From Metellina segmentata (taxonomy: Eukaryota; Arthropoda; Arachnida; Araneae; Tetragnathidae): 64,000 nucleotides of DNA. Positions 42,246 through 54,560 of the stretch are shown here, piece after piece. Position numbers and translations under genes: made by a program. The stretch lies in contig OX375877.1 of the NCBI GenBank assembly GCA_947359465.1, positions 76,396,698 through 76,460,697 on the forward strand, read 5' to 3'. The notes below the pieces were generated by a model. That model did not search any database. It saw nothing but the letters and a program-made list of their open reading frames with translations, and was not told where the DNA came from. Numbering within the stretch: the stretch's first letter is position 1; every line of letters begins with the position of its first letter.

Positions 42246-43186
42246 CGGTACAGCTACACTCTACGTTTATGAGCGGTGGCAACGACCTTGGCAAATTTTT
42301 GGCGCACTTCTAGTAGCGAGTTACAGTAGATTAAGGCAATCCATCTGTCTTTACGGTTATTGTGGTTTTCATGGTAATTTCGGCAAACTGTAACTTTCAA
42401 TTTTCATTTTGAATATTCTAGAAAGTTCTTCCAAAATCCGTTAAAGTCGTTTGTTTCATTGGTTTGTTTAAAATTTTTTTCTTTGCTTCCATTGGTTATT
42501 TTGATTTTAAAATATACTTTGATTGCATTGGTCCTTTTAAATTTCTTCTCTGTGATACCATTGGTTCATTTATTTGTATTTCTACAGTTATGGAATTTTT
42601 GGGTCAATCCTTGTCAAATCATCCAGAAAAAAAAGGATTTGACACCCATGATCACAGATTTTGATGAAACTTGGCATGTTTGTTCCTTTTATGTATTTAA
42701 GAACACATATAAATTTTTTTGCTCTATCTCAAGCGGCTTGTGTTTTATAGCCTGTTAAAGTTTTTGGAATTTTGCGGTTTTTATCGATCAGACGGAGGTA
42801 ACAGAATTTCTTTATTTTAGAAAATAAATTATATCTCCCTTGTTTATCGACCAATGTTGATGAAATTTTTTAAGAGTATACATCAATATATAAAGAGTCC
42901 AGAAAAAAAAATTATGCCTGCAAGTATCTTATACATGGTTAGAAAAAAGTTCCAAAGTTCTATTTATAGATTTAAAAAATAAAATGGCAAGTTTTACGCT
43001 AAGTGGAATATCTTTAAAAGGGTTAAGGACAATCAAAAAAATTTGCTAAGTGTTTTACGTTAAACCCATATTTCTTCACATTCTGTTTTACCGTGACTGG
43101 TTGCAAAAAATGACCACTGGGCTTTTAGTTGAAAGTCCTTTTCATGCAGACACAGATTAATGAAGTTGTATTTATTTTTATATTGC

Positions 43187-43190
<4 letters not shown>

Positions 43191-43222
<32 letters not shown>
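43191..43222. repeat. (GA)n microsatellite
   Basis: Sixteen AG units inside the foldback element. Confidence 0.97.
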
Positions 43223-43225
<3 letters not shown>

Positions 43226-43252
43226 ATCAGTCACTGAAGTAGTGAATGTTTG

Positions 43253-43767
43253 CTATGTGGGTAGTTTTTTCAGAAAGGTAGTTACAGTTTTTTGGATCTC
43301 ATACACCATACTCGCGTCATGTTTAAGGTCATCAGATTTGATACAAAGAGGTAAATTCAGTTTTTTATTGCTTGCATCATTGCAGTGAATGAATAAAGAC
43401 AGGATGAATAGTGCATGAATCTGAGGTCCAGTGGTAACCTTGCGCCTCTTTTTGTATTGTGAAAGCATAACTTTCACGAAAATCCAGAGATAACAGCTGT
43501 ATTTAAGGAAACTGTTTCCTTTAAACTTTTAATAAATGAATCTTGTGATTTAGCAATGTATAAATGAGGTATTGACCTGTTCAGTTTTTCTACTAAGTTA
43601 TCACTAACCTCATCAACTGAGCTCGAGCACCCTATCATTTCAGTTCGATCAGTCAAAACCCACTGATTGTACTCGACAGGGTCTTCATCATCATAGTTTT
43701 CAAATTTTGACTGTAAAAACTGGACAAGGCTATATTTTGATGGACACTTGTCGCAATGACTTAGCAT
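43253..43767 (-). pseudogene. Fragment of a transposon-associated protein (probable transposase)
   Basis: Two adjoining minus-strand frames. The upstream one (43474-43767) has a cysteine pair at the start (LSHCDKCPS), then YNQWVLTDRTEM, LVEKLNRSIPHLYIAKSQ and a segment ending in AVISGFS. The downstream one (43253-43477) has LCIKSDDLKHDASMVYEIQK. These match a protein family I know from many arthropod and cnidarian genomes as repeated copies. In full-length members an acidic SDG-type motif and a GK-type segment follow, suggesting an RNase-H-like transposase core; those are missing here. The frame junction near 43475 lacks the usual link segment. Called as a transposase relic on family resemblance and its place inside an inverted-repeat element. 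Confidence 0.5.
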
Positions 43768-45384
43768 ACATTGTCTTACTGTTCCTTCACAAACAATATA
43801 CGAAAAAGGTCTTTGTAATCCTCTTCAATACCTGCTCAGTGAAACAATAAAATCCCATTTTGATGTATTGTGCAAACATACTCTAAGTGTTTGCTACTGG
43901 CACCAGCCAAAACACACCATATAAGGTACTAATCAAAATTGAAGACACATCTTTTTTGTCACAGCTTGAGTGTATTTTTTTTGCTTATAATATTTCTTGA
44001 AATAAGTTACTGTGTTAGTGAGTTGACTAGTTTAGAACTAGTTTTTAAAACTAAATTTAAATTGTAATGTAATTTTATTTACTTTAATTAGACCTAATTG
44101 TTGAAAATAAAGAAATTAATTATCTTATTTCTAAATAATCTCAAGATATAATTGTGGATAACCTATTTTAAAACATTTTTTTTGTACACACGCAGGCCTG
44201 ATTAACAATATTAATTATATTATATTACTTTAATAATTTTAAATTTGTGTTAGCTTTGTCTAATTTTATTCGAAATTAGTTGATATATGTGACATTTGTA
44301 GTTAAAATTTTACTAAAATTGTAACTTTAATTTAACGTTTTTAAGAAAATTAGTGAGTCAAATGATTTTTATCTTAAAGTGAGAAAAAATAATAAAGGAG
44401 TGAAAAAACCATTCATTTTATTTTTCCATGTAGCAAAGCATATATTTTAGAACAAGAATACGAAAAAAATTTTTTGATTGTCCTTAACCCTTTTGAAGAT
44501 ATTCCACTTAGCGTAGAACTCGCCATTTTATTTTTAAAATCTTTAAATAGAAATTTGGAATTTTTTTCTGACTATGTATAAGATACTTGCAGGTATAATT
44601 TAATTTTTTCTGGACTCCTTACATATAGATGTAAACTCTTAAAAAATTTAATCAACATTGGTTGATAAACAAGGGAGATATAATTTATTTTCTACAAAAA
44701 ACAAATTCGGTTTCCTCCGTCTGATCGTTAAAAACAGCAAAATTCCAAAAACTTTAACAGGCTATAAAACATAAGCCATTTGAGATAGAGCTAAAAAAAT
44801 TTATACGTGTTCTTAAATCCATAAAAGGAACAAACATGCCAAGTTTCATCAAAATCTGAGACCATGGGTGTCGGACCCTGGTTGAACTGACGTGGAATGC
44901 CATAACATTTTTCACAAAACATTTTAAAAGTTTTTTTATTTTGCAATTTGTGGAATTTTCGTTTTTTAGTATTTTTTCCGGAACATTTCTGGCTTATAAG
45001 GTGGTATTATTTCTTGCTTTTTTTCTTTTAAAATCTTTTACTTTTCAAAAAGTCTACTGTATTTGGTGTAATTGATAAGTTTCAGGGTATTCTTACCCAA
45101 CATTCGCAGCTTAGTTTTTCTGGTGTTTTAAATGTGTTTTGAAATGTGTTTAAACTTACAACTTTTTGCGAAGGTTTCAAAAAAATATACTTTTTTAAAC
45201 GTTCTTCAATTTGTTTTCAAGTTTTCATTTTCCGTTGTAAAAAAAAATATTTTTTTGAGAAAAAAAAAAAAAGTTTTGAAATTTTTTTTTGGCGACTTTA
45301 GAAGTTTGCAAAAAAAAAAAATCGCCAAGTCCGTTGTTACCATTTATAAAAGTAGAATGTAGGTGTACCGGACCATCATTGCCC

Positions 45385-45500
45385 CTAACAAATGACAGCA
45401 CAATTTACGTCCATGCCCTGATCCCGGATTCGAACCAGAAAACTTATAATCTAAGGGCCAACACCTTAACCACACCTAACCACCACCACCACGGTTGGTC
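45385..45500 (-). repeat. SINE head fragment (tRNA-derived)
   Basis: On the minus strand: GGTTAAGGTGTTGGCCCTTA, B box GGTTCGAATCC, and the start of the body (GGCATGGACGT). The remainder of the SINE is absent. From 45500 to 45945 nothing else is recognised. Confidence 0.8.
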
Positions 45501-45949
45501 GGCAAGATTTAAAACGATACCAAGATCTTTTAAGTATTCGAAATATTCTTCTAGTTACAAGGGTTTTTAGTTAGGTATTTCCACCATGACAAACATGTTT
45601 TCAAAACTTTAGAACTTAATTTCTGAAGAACAGTGTTTTTGCAATAATGTTTCGTTCAAACAGTAATAACTCAACAATGAATTGATCTAGTATAATTATT
45701 TTTGTATAATTATAATTTATATAACGCAGTGAATGTTTTGACCATCATTCAGGGTTATTAGTTAAGAACAGAATTTTTAGTGGATTTTTAAATAGTAATA
45801 TTCCTTAAAAAATCTTGATTTTTTATATTTTCTAGATGAAAAAAATTGTAAGCAAAAACGTATTCATTCCTTCTAGCAACTTAGTTGAGTCAAAATATGA
45901 ATAATTCTTTCCAAACAAATTGGATTTTGAGAGCTCACTGTTCCAAAGA

Positions 45950-46268
45950 CTACGTTTATAGCGGTGGTAACGCCTTGGCGCTTTTTTTTAGCTATCTTCT
46001 AGAGGCGATTTATGGCAGCTTAAGGCAACCCATCTGTATTACGGTTATTTTGGTTCTTATGGTAACCTCGGCAAGCGGAATGTTTAAATTTTCATTTTGA
46101 ATATTTTAGAAAGTTTTTTTTTTTAATCCGTTAAACTGTTCTTTGATTTCATTGGTTCATTTAAAATTTTTGAAATGATTATTTCTTTGGCGACTTTAGA
46201 AGTCCGCCAAAAATTGAGCCAAGACCATAGCTACCGCTATAAACGTAGACTGCAGCTGTACCGACATG
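45950..46268. mobile_element. Short relative of the 42-kb foldback element
   Basis: Left part CTACGTTTATAGCGGTGGTA then ACGCCTTGGCGC, and the inner TTAAGGCAACCCATCTGTAT, match the left end of the 42.2-kb element. The right end (GGCGACTTTAGAAGTCCGCC ... AGCTGTACCGACATGC) is the matching inverse terminus. About 320 bp with no coding content: a MITE-like derivative. Confidence 0.7.
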
Positions 46269-46289
46269 CTAATAAATGAACTATCTAAA

Positions 46290-46410
46290 TTAAGTTAATC
46301 AGTAATTATCTAAAAAAAGCTAATCAGTAATTATTTAAATTAAGTTAATCAGTAATTATCTAAAAAAAGCTAATCAGTAATTTTCTAAAATAAGCTAATC
46401 ATTAAGTATC
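46290..46410 (+). repeat. Short tandem repeat, ~25-bp unit
   Basis: TAATCAGTAATTATCTAAAAAAAGC-type units (each under 26 bp), about five copies with a two-unit alternation (AAGTTAATC / AAGCTAATC). From 46411 to 47477 the DNA is A+T-rich with no supported gene. Confidence 0.85.
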
Positions 46411-47477
46411 TAAACTAGAAAGTTAAGAATTAGCTTAATCTTATGTTTTCACACTGAAATTAATCAAAGTACAAACCAATGGACAATTAGAAAAAAAAAC
46501 CAGGATTTTTAAAATCAAAACTAAAAAAAATATATATATAGTGTATACGTACACCTCAATTTGGTGGAATTAAAGTTGTTGATGTATTCTTATTATTTAT
46601 ACCTGTGTAATGCTCGGTCAATTTATTAGCTATTGGAAATATATATTATTGTTCTCGTCGGAGTCAGGTTTAACCAGTCTGTCCATTAAAACTATGGTTT
46701 ATTAGCTTCTCCGAAAGCATTTCTTTGTTGTATTTACTCCAATACAACCCCTTCAAAAGGAGGCGTAATAAATAGTTTTATTTGAATTAATGCCAAAGTC
46801 TTTATTATCTAGATAAAAAAACCTGGAACAGCTTTTCAACAAAGCTTCATTTATACTCACTTGTACAGTTCGCATTCACAAAAATCCATTTTTATGCCCT
46901 AGTATAGTTCGCATTAACAAAAACCGATAGAAAAAACAAAAATTCGATAACTTAACGCATTGAACAGAAACTTCGTGACTGGATTTTATTTGGAAATAGC
47001 TATTTTAAGGTATTTTGCATCATTTTCAGTTTTTAGAATTTTTAGTTTCGCGGTATGTGAAAACTTTTCTTATTCAACAATCACTTTACATACTTCTTTT
47101 AAAGTGGTGTACGTAAATAAAGGCATGCACTCACAATTCAAATGACAAAATCATTCATTTTGAATTTTATATAAAAATAAAGCTGGTGTATTTGGGCTGC
47201 GCATTTGAATATTGATTGTTCATTAAAATATTGAATTTGCTATCACGTTTAAAACTGTACTTGGATTCTCGTATCTAAAGCTGCTGTTCAATAAGATAAT
47301 CAAGATAAGAAGATAATCAAGAAGTTCAATAAGGTATCTAAAGTTACACTATTCAATAAAATAATACATAATAAAGACAGAGGTTGGCTTCATTATGGAC
47401 TGGAAATTAGTCAATATTTTCTGTTACTTTTGAAGAGTATGTGGTATATCTAGAAGTCTTAATTACATATGCTGAGG

Positions 47478-47755
47478 AGCCGCTGTACCCCAGTTGGTAG
47501 AGTCGAGGATCAGAAACCGGATGTGAGATTGAAACACGATCGAACCAAATATCGTGGTATATGTGGGCGGTGGTGTGCATTAAATCTGTAGTGACATCAA
47601 GTTTGAAGAGTGGAGTGCCTGCCTAGGTTTTTATCACCTCATCTGACCGTGGATCAAAATTACAGGGTGTTGTCCTCGATCTTTCCCTTCAAGATTGAAC
47701 CCGAATCTTCTTCAATAGCCCGTTGCTGCGATTCAATTAGACGTAAATTAAACTA
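47478..47755 (+). repeat. SINE with a different tRNA-like head
   Basis: The head GCTGTACCCCAGTTGGTAGA then GTCGAGGATCAGAAACC differs from the main family. The body (GAAGAGTGGAGTGCCTGCCT, GTGTTGTCCTCGATCTTTCC) and end (AGCCCGTTGCTGCGATTC) are shared. The inverse copy at 51266-51535 has the same head (CTCTACCAACTGGGGTACAG). Confidence 0.75.
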
Positions 47756-47759
47756 CCTA

Positions 47760-48884
47760 CCAATCTCATACCCTGAAGCTATTTTGACTCTAAAAGAAAA
47801 CTTGTTATTCTATCTTATCGATTCTTGTTGTGAGAGAAGACATAAGACATATTATTCGTTTCTTTCTGTTGATGCTTTTATTATAGACTTCCTAAGGTTC
47901 TAATTATGCGAGCTGGCAGATCTTATTTCTATCCTTCGGTTAGGTACATGAGGAATTCCCAATTTGCATTAGTACTGATTCTGAAAAAGTCTTCCTAAGT
48001 CATCTTCTTATCTGTGTTGGTCTAACAAGAGTGGATATTGATAGAAGTCCTGATCTAGAGATGGACATTTTGGGGGAGTTCGGACTCATCGATTTGGTCT
48101 AGATGTTTAGTTAGGCGTTAAGAGATAAGTGTCAACATCAACATAATTAAGCTAATCTCATCTACAAGTTAAACGAACCGCATTCGATGCCGTTTAAATC
48201 CAAATCAAGATGTCAGAAGTCCTTATCACGTATATAGCACTTTATTGGACTTAAAAAATGTGATATATCGGTAAAGAAGCATTTCAATACTGCTACAGAC
48301 AACTAAAAGTTATTTTTCAATCTTGTGAACTTGTGGAATCTTTAAAAGCAAACTTGTCTCAAAAGCTCCTACTTTTAATATTTTGGCAACTCTTTTTAAT
48401 TTTCCAAAGTTTAACAAAAATTTAGCCACTTTTTAAAACTAATAGTGGATTGAAATTATTATTTTTTTTATTGGGGGGGGGGGGGGTTAAGGGCCACCAA
48501 TTTTAAACTTTCGACTTCAAGTTGCTATCTTGAAAGGAAAATATTGGAATCTGTTGTTGAAAAATTGTAAAACTTCATTAAGAAATTATTTAGTTTTTTA
48601 CAATTTTTAATTTAGATTTCTTGTCGAGAAGTTCAAAGTCTTCTTCTATAATTAGCCCATTTTGTATTTTAGCCGTTTCATTTTACATTTCAGCAACTAC
48701 AATTCCTACTAGAATAGGGTTACAGAGGAGACGTTTTTGGAATCTTTAAAAACATGCCTCTCGTGCTAATCTGTCTCTCGAAATTGCTTTGGCTCTAGCA
48801 CCGTTTCATTTACAAACAACTCTCTGGAGGCATTTGCAATCAACACCTTGCTCAAACCGAATGTAGAAAGGCATTTTATTAACG
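47760..48884. other. No supported gene; G14 homopolymer
   Basis: 48473-48486 is a run of 14 G. No motif-bearing frame. Confidence 0.5.
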
Positions 48885-49075
48885 TCGCACAGGAGCAACA
48901 CAATGGGCTGTTGGCGACTGTCCGGGACCACAACCCGAAGAGAAATATCCGAGGACTACGCCACGTAATTTGGATTCACGGTCACATGACGAGGTCACAC
49001 CTGAGAGCTCGCACTCCACTCTCCAATTCTTTCACCCCACGCCAGGTCAAGACATTTGAGGCCACGGCTGTTTAA
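48885..49075 (-). repeat. SINE body fragment
   Basis: Matches the inverse SINE body: AACGTCGCACAGGAGCAACA, GGCTGTTGGCGACTGTCCGG and CACTCCACTCTCCAATT blocks. No tRNA head. It is followed by a word, GGGAAACGCA/GGCAAACGCA..CAAAAAATCGGGT, that recurs near 49410 and 50685. Confidence 0.75.
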
Positions 49076-49139
49076 CAACAACGTACAAGGCAAACGCACT
49101 GTCAAAAAATCGGGTATGCTGTGTCGGTAGGTAGGTGTT

Positions 49140-49640
49140 TAATCAACGTCATACTGGAAAAATACAACGGGCTATTGGCGACGGTTTAGGCTCAATCCCG
49201 AAGGGAAATATCCAGATAACGTCGTATTGTTTTTAATCACGGTCAGACTACGAGGTTATCACTTGAGCTGGTAGTACTCCACTCTCCAAACGTCCACAGT
49301 ACTCGAACGTGAGGACATATGACACCTGAGAACTCGCACCCCACTCTCCAAATTAAACACCACGCCAACATCAAGACATTTGAGGTTTCGGCAGATTTAA
49401 CAACAACTTACAAGGGAAACGCACAGTGAAACAATCGGGTATGCTGTGTCGGTAGGTAGGTGCTTAATCAACGTCATACTGGAGACGCAATGGTATGGGT
49501 TCAATCCCGAAGGGAGATATCCAGGCAACGTCTCATTATTTTTAATCACGGTCAGACGACGAGGTCAACACCTGAGCTGGTAGTACCCCACTATCCAAAC
49601 TTCCACAGCACTCGAACGTGAAGACATATGATGCCATGGT
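49140..49640 (-). repeat. Tandemly repeated, diverged SINE bodies
   Basis: Two related bodies start with GTCGGTAGGTAGGTG near 49120 and 49450, followed by AATCAACGTCATACTGGA. They share blocks with the main SINE (ATCCCGAAGGGA, CACGGTCAGAC) but lack its tRNA head. Confidence 0.65.
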
Positions 49641-49734
49641 AGTTTTAAAACACACCAGCCCCCCTTTCCACACGACAGTCATTGATTGGATTCAAATTTG
49701 CAACCTTTTGGTTGCAATGGTAATGGTAATTTTA

Positions 49735-50035
49735 GTTAACGTCGTACTAGAGCAACACAACGGGCTATTGACGACGTCCGGGATCAGTCCCTTAAGGGAA
49801 AGATCAGAGGACAAAACCTCATAATTTTGAATCAGATGACGAAGCAAGATCTGAGCTGACACCCCACTCTCCAAACTAACACACCAACCCAACGTGAGGA
49901 CTTTCGGCCACGACAAATTTAATATACACCAGCCGCTTCTATACCATACGCTTACAAACATCCCTGTCTGGATTTGAACCAGAAACCTTCCTTTCTAGAG
50001 GCTAACACCTTAACAACTATACTGGTTGGTCGGCT
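49735..50035 (-). repeat. tRNA-derived SINE, full length
   Basis: Inverse orientation: tail TTAACGTCGTACTAGAGCAA at the left; tRNA head at the right with B box inverse GGATTTGAACC and A-box region CACCTTAACAACTATAC. It is preceded by a TAATGGTAATGG-type flank that is also found before the 50.95-kb copy. Confidence 0.85.
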
Positions 50036-50949
50036 CCGGTTGCAAATCCGTCACTCTTTCAACCGAGTTACCTTGGCCCCGCTCAAACTGAATGAGTTGA
50101 CAATGAAAATAACCAACGAACATATACTATTAGATGATTCGTGAACACTTGCAGAACTGTCTTTGAAAAGGTTGGCAAGCATTGATTTCTTCAATGCCCC
50201 GAGCAATATCCCTGCCGACAGACGGGAGCTCTGCCATGCCATCCAGTCTGCCTTATTACACCCATTCCCACGTTACAAGGCGGGACACATCAAAACGCAG
50301 ACTCCGCTCCCACTCCGTCGCAGACCAGATGACGCGTTGATTACTTAACTCTCTCGTTACACATCCCCGAGGGGGCAGTGACACCACCTATATTGCACTT
50401 TTACGTCTCCCCGCTATTTGTTCGGGACGTCGATCGAATGGCGACGGAGTCTTGCTTGTCGAGTGGCCGCTGAATGGAAGTAAAAGCCGCTCCTGATGAC
50501 ACTGCTCGGCACGGCTCGTGTTTGCGATTGCGGGGGATTTATGGGGAGGGAATGGGTCTATAACTGTGGCTGGAGTCCATTTGGGGTTGGGATTGGGTGC
50601 GCCTCTGGAACAGCTAACGAAAATCGCGTGCAGTTATGAATTGAGTGTGCTGTAGACGGCTGAGCACTGTATCGTTGGCTTACAGGGAAACGCACTGTCA
50701 AAAAATCGGGTAGACTGCGTTGATAGGTAGATGGTTAATTCACGTTGCACTGGACCAACACAACTTCTCGTTGTAATCTATTTATCACAGTTGATTTGGT
50801 TCATGCACCGCTGCATCTTCAAACAACTCTCTGGTGGCATTTGCAATTAACAGCTAGCTCAAACTGAATGTGGGGAAGTATTTTAATGAACATCGTATTG
50901 GAGAAACACAGTGGAGTGTTGGTGACGGTCTGGGTAATGGTAATGGTAA
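50036..50949. other. No gene supported; partial repeat words
   Basis: 50200-50640 is G+C-richer. 50682-50735 carries another copy of the GGGAAACGCACTGTCAAAAA word, seen also at 49.1 and 49.4 kb. Confidence 0.4.
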
Positions 50950-51262
50950 TTTTAGTTAACGTCGTACTAGAGCAACACAACGGGCTATTGACGACGGTCC
51001 GGGATCAATTCCTTAAGGGAAAGATTCGAGGACAACACCTCGTGAACCACGGTCAGATGACGAAACAACACCTGAGCTGGCACCCCACTCTCCAAACTTC
51101 CACACTAACCCAACGTGAGGACTTTCGGCCACGACAGATTTAAGATGCACCAGCCGCCTCTACACCATACGCTTACAAACATCCATGCCCGGACCCGGAT
51201 TCGAACCAGGAACCTTCCGATCTAGAGGCTAACACCTTAACCACTATACCGGTTGGCCGGCG
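50950..51262 (-). repeat. tRNA-derived SINE, full length
   Basis: The best inverse copy. Tail at left (AACGTCGTACTAGAGCAACA), body blocks CTTAAGGGAAAGATTCGAGG and CACTCTCCAAACTTCC, head at right with B box inverse GGATTCGAACC (51198-51208) and CACCTTAACCACTATACC. About 313 bp. Confidence 0.9.
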
Positions 51263-51265
51263 GTA

Positions 51266-51535
51266 ACGGTCTGGGATCCATCCCGAAAATAAATATCCGA
51301 AGACACAACACCTCATACTTTTTAACAACGGTCATACGACGAGGTCAACACCTGAGTGACCCTCCACTGTCCAGATTTACACTCCACGCCAACGTGGACA
51401 TTTGAGGCCAAGGAAGATTTAACGTACACCAACGGTCACGTACGCGACGATATTGGGTTGGATCGTGTTTCGAACTCACGCTCCGATTTTTAATCATCGA
51501 CTCTACCAACTGGGGTACAGCGTTCAGTAGGATGT
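51266..51535 (-). repeat. SINE copy with the alternative head
   Basis: Adjoins the previous copy. The body inverse (ATCCCGAAAATAAATATCCG) is diverged; the head at right reads CTCTACCAACTGGGGTACAG, the inverse of the 47.48-kb head. 51536-52011 holds nothing recognised. Confidence 0.7.
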
Positions 51536-52011
51536 GACGAAACAGCACGAGCACTAAGTTTTACGTGAATGTGTTTCGTTGGGGCGTAGTATTTATTTCT
51601 GTGCAGTAAATGAAAGACAAATTCAGTAGTCAATTAATCATTTATCAGAATCTGATGTGGCGTTCTGAAGCCACACACCTCACTAAATTTCCTCCGTGAA
51701 ACGGAGTCCCCTAGAAGAAGCTTACCAGCGTAAGTAAATTAACTTTATACAAATTTAACCTTCAACCGTTGTGTACGGTAATAAAAGCAGCTCGACAATT
51801 TTTTCTCAACACTGCTTCATACTCCCGCCATTGTTCCTGTGTGGATGAACTCCAGCCTATACTACAAATCCAATTCCAGTTATGTTTTTTTAGTCGTTAT
51901 CTAAGGAAAGACTCTTTCGTTTTTTAAGTTATGCACCTGCTTTTAATTTCTGGTGTTTAAATGAATATTGAGTGTTTATCTTGATGTCATTCTTGCAACT
52001 TCAACGCCAAT

Positions 52012-52072
52012 ACTAACGACACGGATTTGATTTGAGCACGCAACCTTCTGATCTGGAGTCCGAAAGCAAATA
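52012..52072 (-). pseudogene. tRNA-Trp-like fragment (CCA anticodon loop)
   Basis: On the minus strand: GGACTCCAGATCAGAAGG (anticodon arm with CCA), then TTGCGTGCTCAAATCAAAT (T arm). The acceptor 3' part is degraded and the 5' half does not pair. It is a pseudogene or SINE head rather than a working gene. Confidence 0.45.
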
Positions 52073-52145
52073 ACTTTCTCTTTCGTGCTGATTACGTTCG
52101 ATGTATTTCTGCTTGGTTTTTCGACAAATACATGCCGACATTGTG

Positions 52146-53826
52146 AAATTAAAAAAATTTCAACTGCAATCCCAAGTTTCGCAACTAACACTGTGTTCAG
52201 TTTTCACTTAATCAATATGTCGTAACGTTGTCTTTCGTTTGCGACCAATTACGACGTCATAGCGTTGAAATTAGAAAATTTTCAACTGAAATCCAAAGTT
52301 TTGCAACTAACACTGTGTTCGGTTTCGCTTTATCAATATATCGTGATGTTGTCTTTCGTTTGCAACCAATTACGAAGTCATAGCGCTGATGAAATAAAAA
52401 AATATTTCAACTGCAATCCAAAGTTTCGTAACTAACACTGTGTTCAGTTTCACTTAATCAATATGTCGTGATGTTGTTTTTCGTTTGTGACCAATTACGA
52501 CGTCATAGCTCTGAAATTGAAAAATTTTCAACTGCAATGCAAAGTTTCGCAACTGACACTGTGTTATGTTTCACTTAATCAATATATCGTGATATTGTCT
52601 TTAATTTGCGACCAATTACAACGTCATAGCGCTGAGGAAATTTAAAAAATTTCAACAGCAATCCAAAGTTTCGCAACTGACACTGTGTTATGTTTCACTT
52701 AATCAATATATCGTGATGTTGTATTTCGTTGGCGACCAATTACAACGTCATATCGCTGATGAAAATTAAAAAAATCCAACTGCAATCCAAAGTTTCGCAA
52801 CTAATACTGTGTTCGGTTTCATATCGTGTTTTTGTCCTACCAATTACGACGTCATAGCGCTGATGAAATTAAAAAATATTTCAACTGCAATCCAAAATTT
52901 CGCAACTAACACTGTGTTAAGTTTCACTTAATCAATATGTTGTGATGTTGTCTTTCGCTTGTGACCGATTACAACGTCATAGCTCTGAATTAAAAAAACT
53001 TTCAACTGCAATCCAAAGTTTCGCAACTGACACTGTGTTCGGTTTCACTTGATCAATATATCGTGATATTGTCTTTAATTTGCGACCAATTACAACTTCA
53101 TAGTGCTGAGGAAATTAAAAAAATTTCAACTGCAATTCAAAGTTTCGCAACTTACTGTGTTCTGTTTCACTTAATCAATCGTGACGTTGTCTTTCGTTCG
53201 CGACCAATTACGACGTCATATAGCTGATGAAATTTTAAATATTTCAACTGCAATTCAAAGTTTCGCAACTAACACTGTGTTCGGTTTCACGTCGTGATTT
53301 TGTCCGACCAATTACAACGTCATAGCGGTGATGAAATTAAATAATATTTCAACTGCAATCCAAAATTTCGCAACTAACACTGTGTTTAAGTTTTACTTAA
53401 TCAATATGTCGTGATGTTGTCCATCGTTTGCAACCAATTACGACGTCATAGTGCTGATGAAATTTAAAAAAATTCAACTGCAATCCAAAGTTTCGCAACT
53501 GACACTGAGTTCGGTTTCATTTAATCAATATGTCGTGACGTTGTCCTTTGTTTGCGACCAATTACAACGTCATAGTGCTGATGAAATTAAAAAATATTTC
53601 AACTGCAATCCAAAGTTTCGCAACTGACACTGTGTTCGGTTTCATTTAATCAATATGTAGTGACGTTGTCCTTTGTTTGCGACCAATTACACGTCATAGT
53701 GCTGATGAAATAAAAAAATATTTCTACTGCAATCCAAAGTTTCGCAACTGACACTGTGTTCGGTTTCACTTATCAGTATATCGTGATGTTGTCTTTCGTT
53801 TGTGACCAATTACGACGTCATAGCGC
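52146..53826 (+). repeat. Satellite array, unit about 122 bp, about 14 units
   Basis: Each unit contains TTTCAACTGCAATCCAAAGT, TTCGCAACTAACACTGTGTT, a CACTTAATCAATAT block, TCGTGATGTTGTCTTTCGTT and GACCAATTACGACGTCATAG. Measured spacings of the GCAACT word are 122, 125 and 121 bp for the first units. Two units are shortened by ~20 bp in the same place (near 52815 and 53285), implying duplication of a higher-order block. From 53827 to 54385 nothing is recognised. Confidence 0.95.
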
Positions 53827-54387
53827 TTCGCAGTCCTAAGTTATACTCATTTGAACTTAGTGCAGCGCAGAGAAAAGTCCTAAAAACGCCCGTCAATCCC
53901 TCATAGCTTATCACGGTATGTGAACTTAAGGTCTCTGACTAGTCTCTGTTCTCTCAGATATAGAGTGACACTTGATTGGTTTGGTTCGCATTAATGATAT
54001 AGAAATTATTAGATCGAACTCGATGCCTAATATTTCGTAACGCTAACCTTTCCATACTGGCAACATTGTGATGGTCTGATTCCAGAGACGTATTCACGCT
54101 AAAACACACAAAAGAAGAGCAAAACTTTAATATTACCACCATTTTTACGGTTAAAATCTCAAAATTAAGCTAAACAGCCCCTGGCAATTTGCATAACCAA
54201 GATATTCGGTAGAATCTGGTGTCTATTCAAATTTCGAAATCGTTATATTCTGACTGTAAAATGGGCTCTGCTACCACAAGAACTCATCCCCAGCCTTATT
54301 CACACCATACAAAGGCGGTACAAAGTCTGCATCAGTGCTCGAGGTCATCACACAGCCTACTAAGGACCGCCTCCTCTCTTTATATTG

Positions 54388-54560
54388 GGCCACGGCGACC
54401 GGTTTAAAAGAGTAACGAACTGACAACCGGAGAGTTGCGAGTTCGAATCCAACATACGTGTACAAAGGGAGCTAGTGCACGTTAAATCTAAACTGGCCTC
54501 AGCATGGGAAGTATGGGGTACGGGAGATGAATCTATGCTTAAGATGCCCATTGCGCATAC
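54388..54560 (+). repeat. tRNA-like SINE head of a third type
   Basis: GGGCCACGGCGACCGG at the start, a B-box-like GAGTTCGAATCC at about 54437-54448, and GTGCACGTTAAATCTAAACT in the body, similar to the GCACGTTAAAT word of the 25.4-kb SINE. A single copy in the window, so tentative. Confidence 0.5.

Larger units (their letters stand above)
42249..45372. mobile_element. Foldback DNA transposon with long inverted arms
   Basis: Outer ends begin GGTACA(G/C)CTACA(C/T)TCTAC, inverted at about 45345-45372. An inner pair of arms, 42640-43045 and 44465-44873, matches in inverse over ~400 bases with many changes (for example ATGAAACTTGGCATGTTTGT against its inverse near 44835). The stretch between the outer and inner parts differs on the two sides. 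The core carries transposase-like fragments. Old and non-functional. The family is not resolved. Confidence 0.7.
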
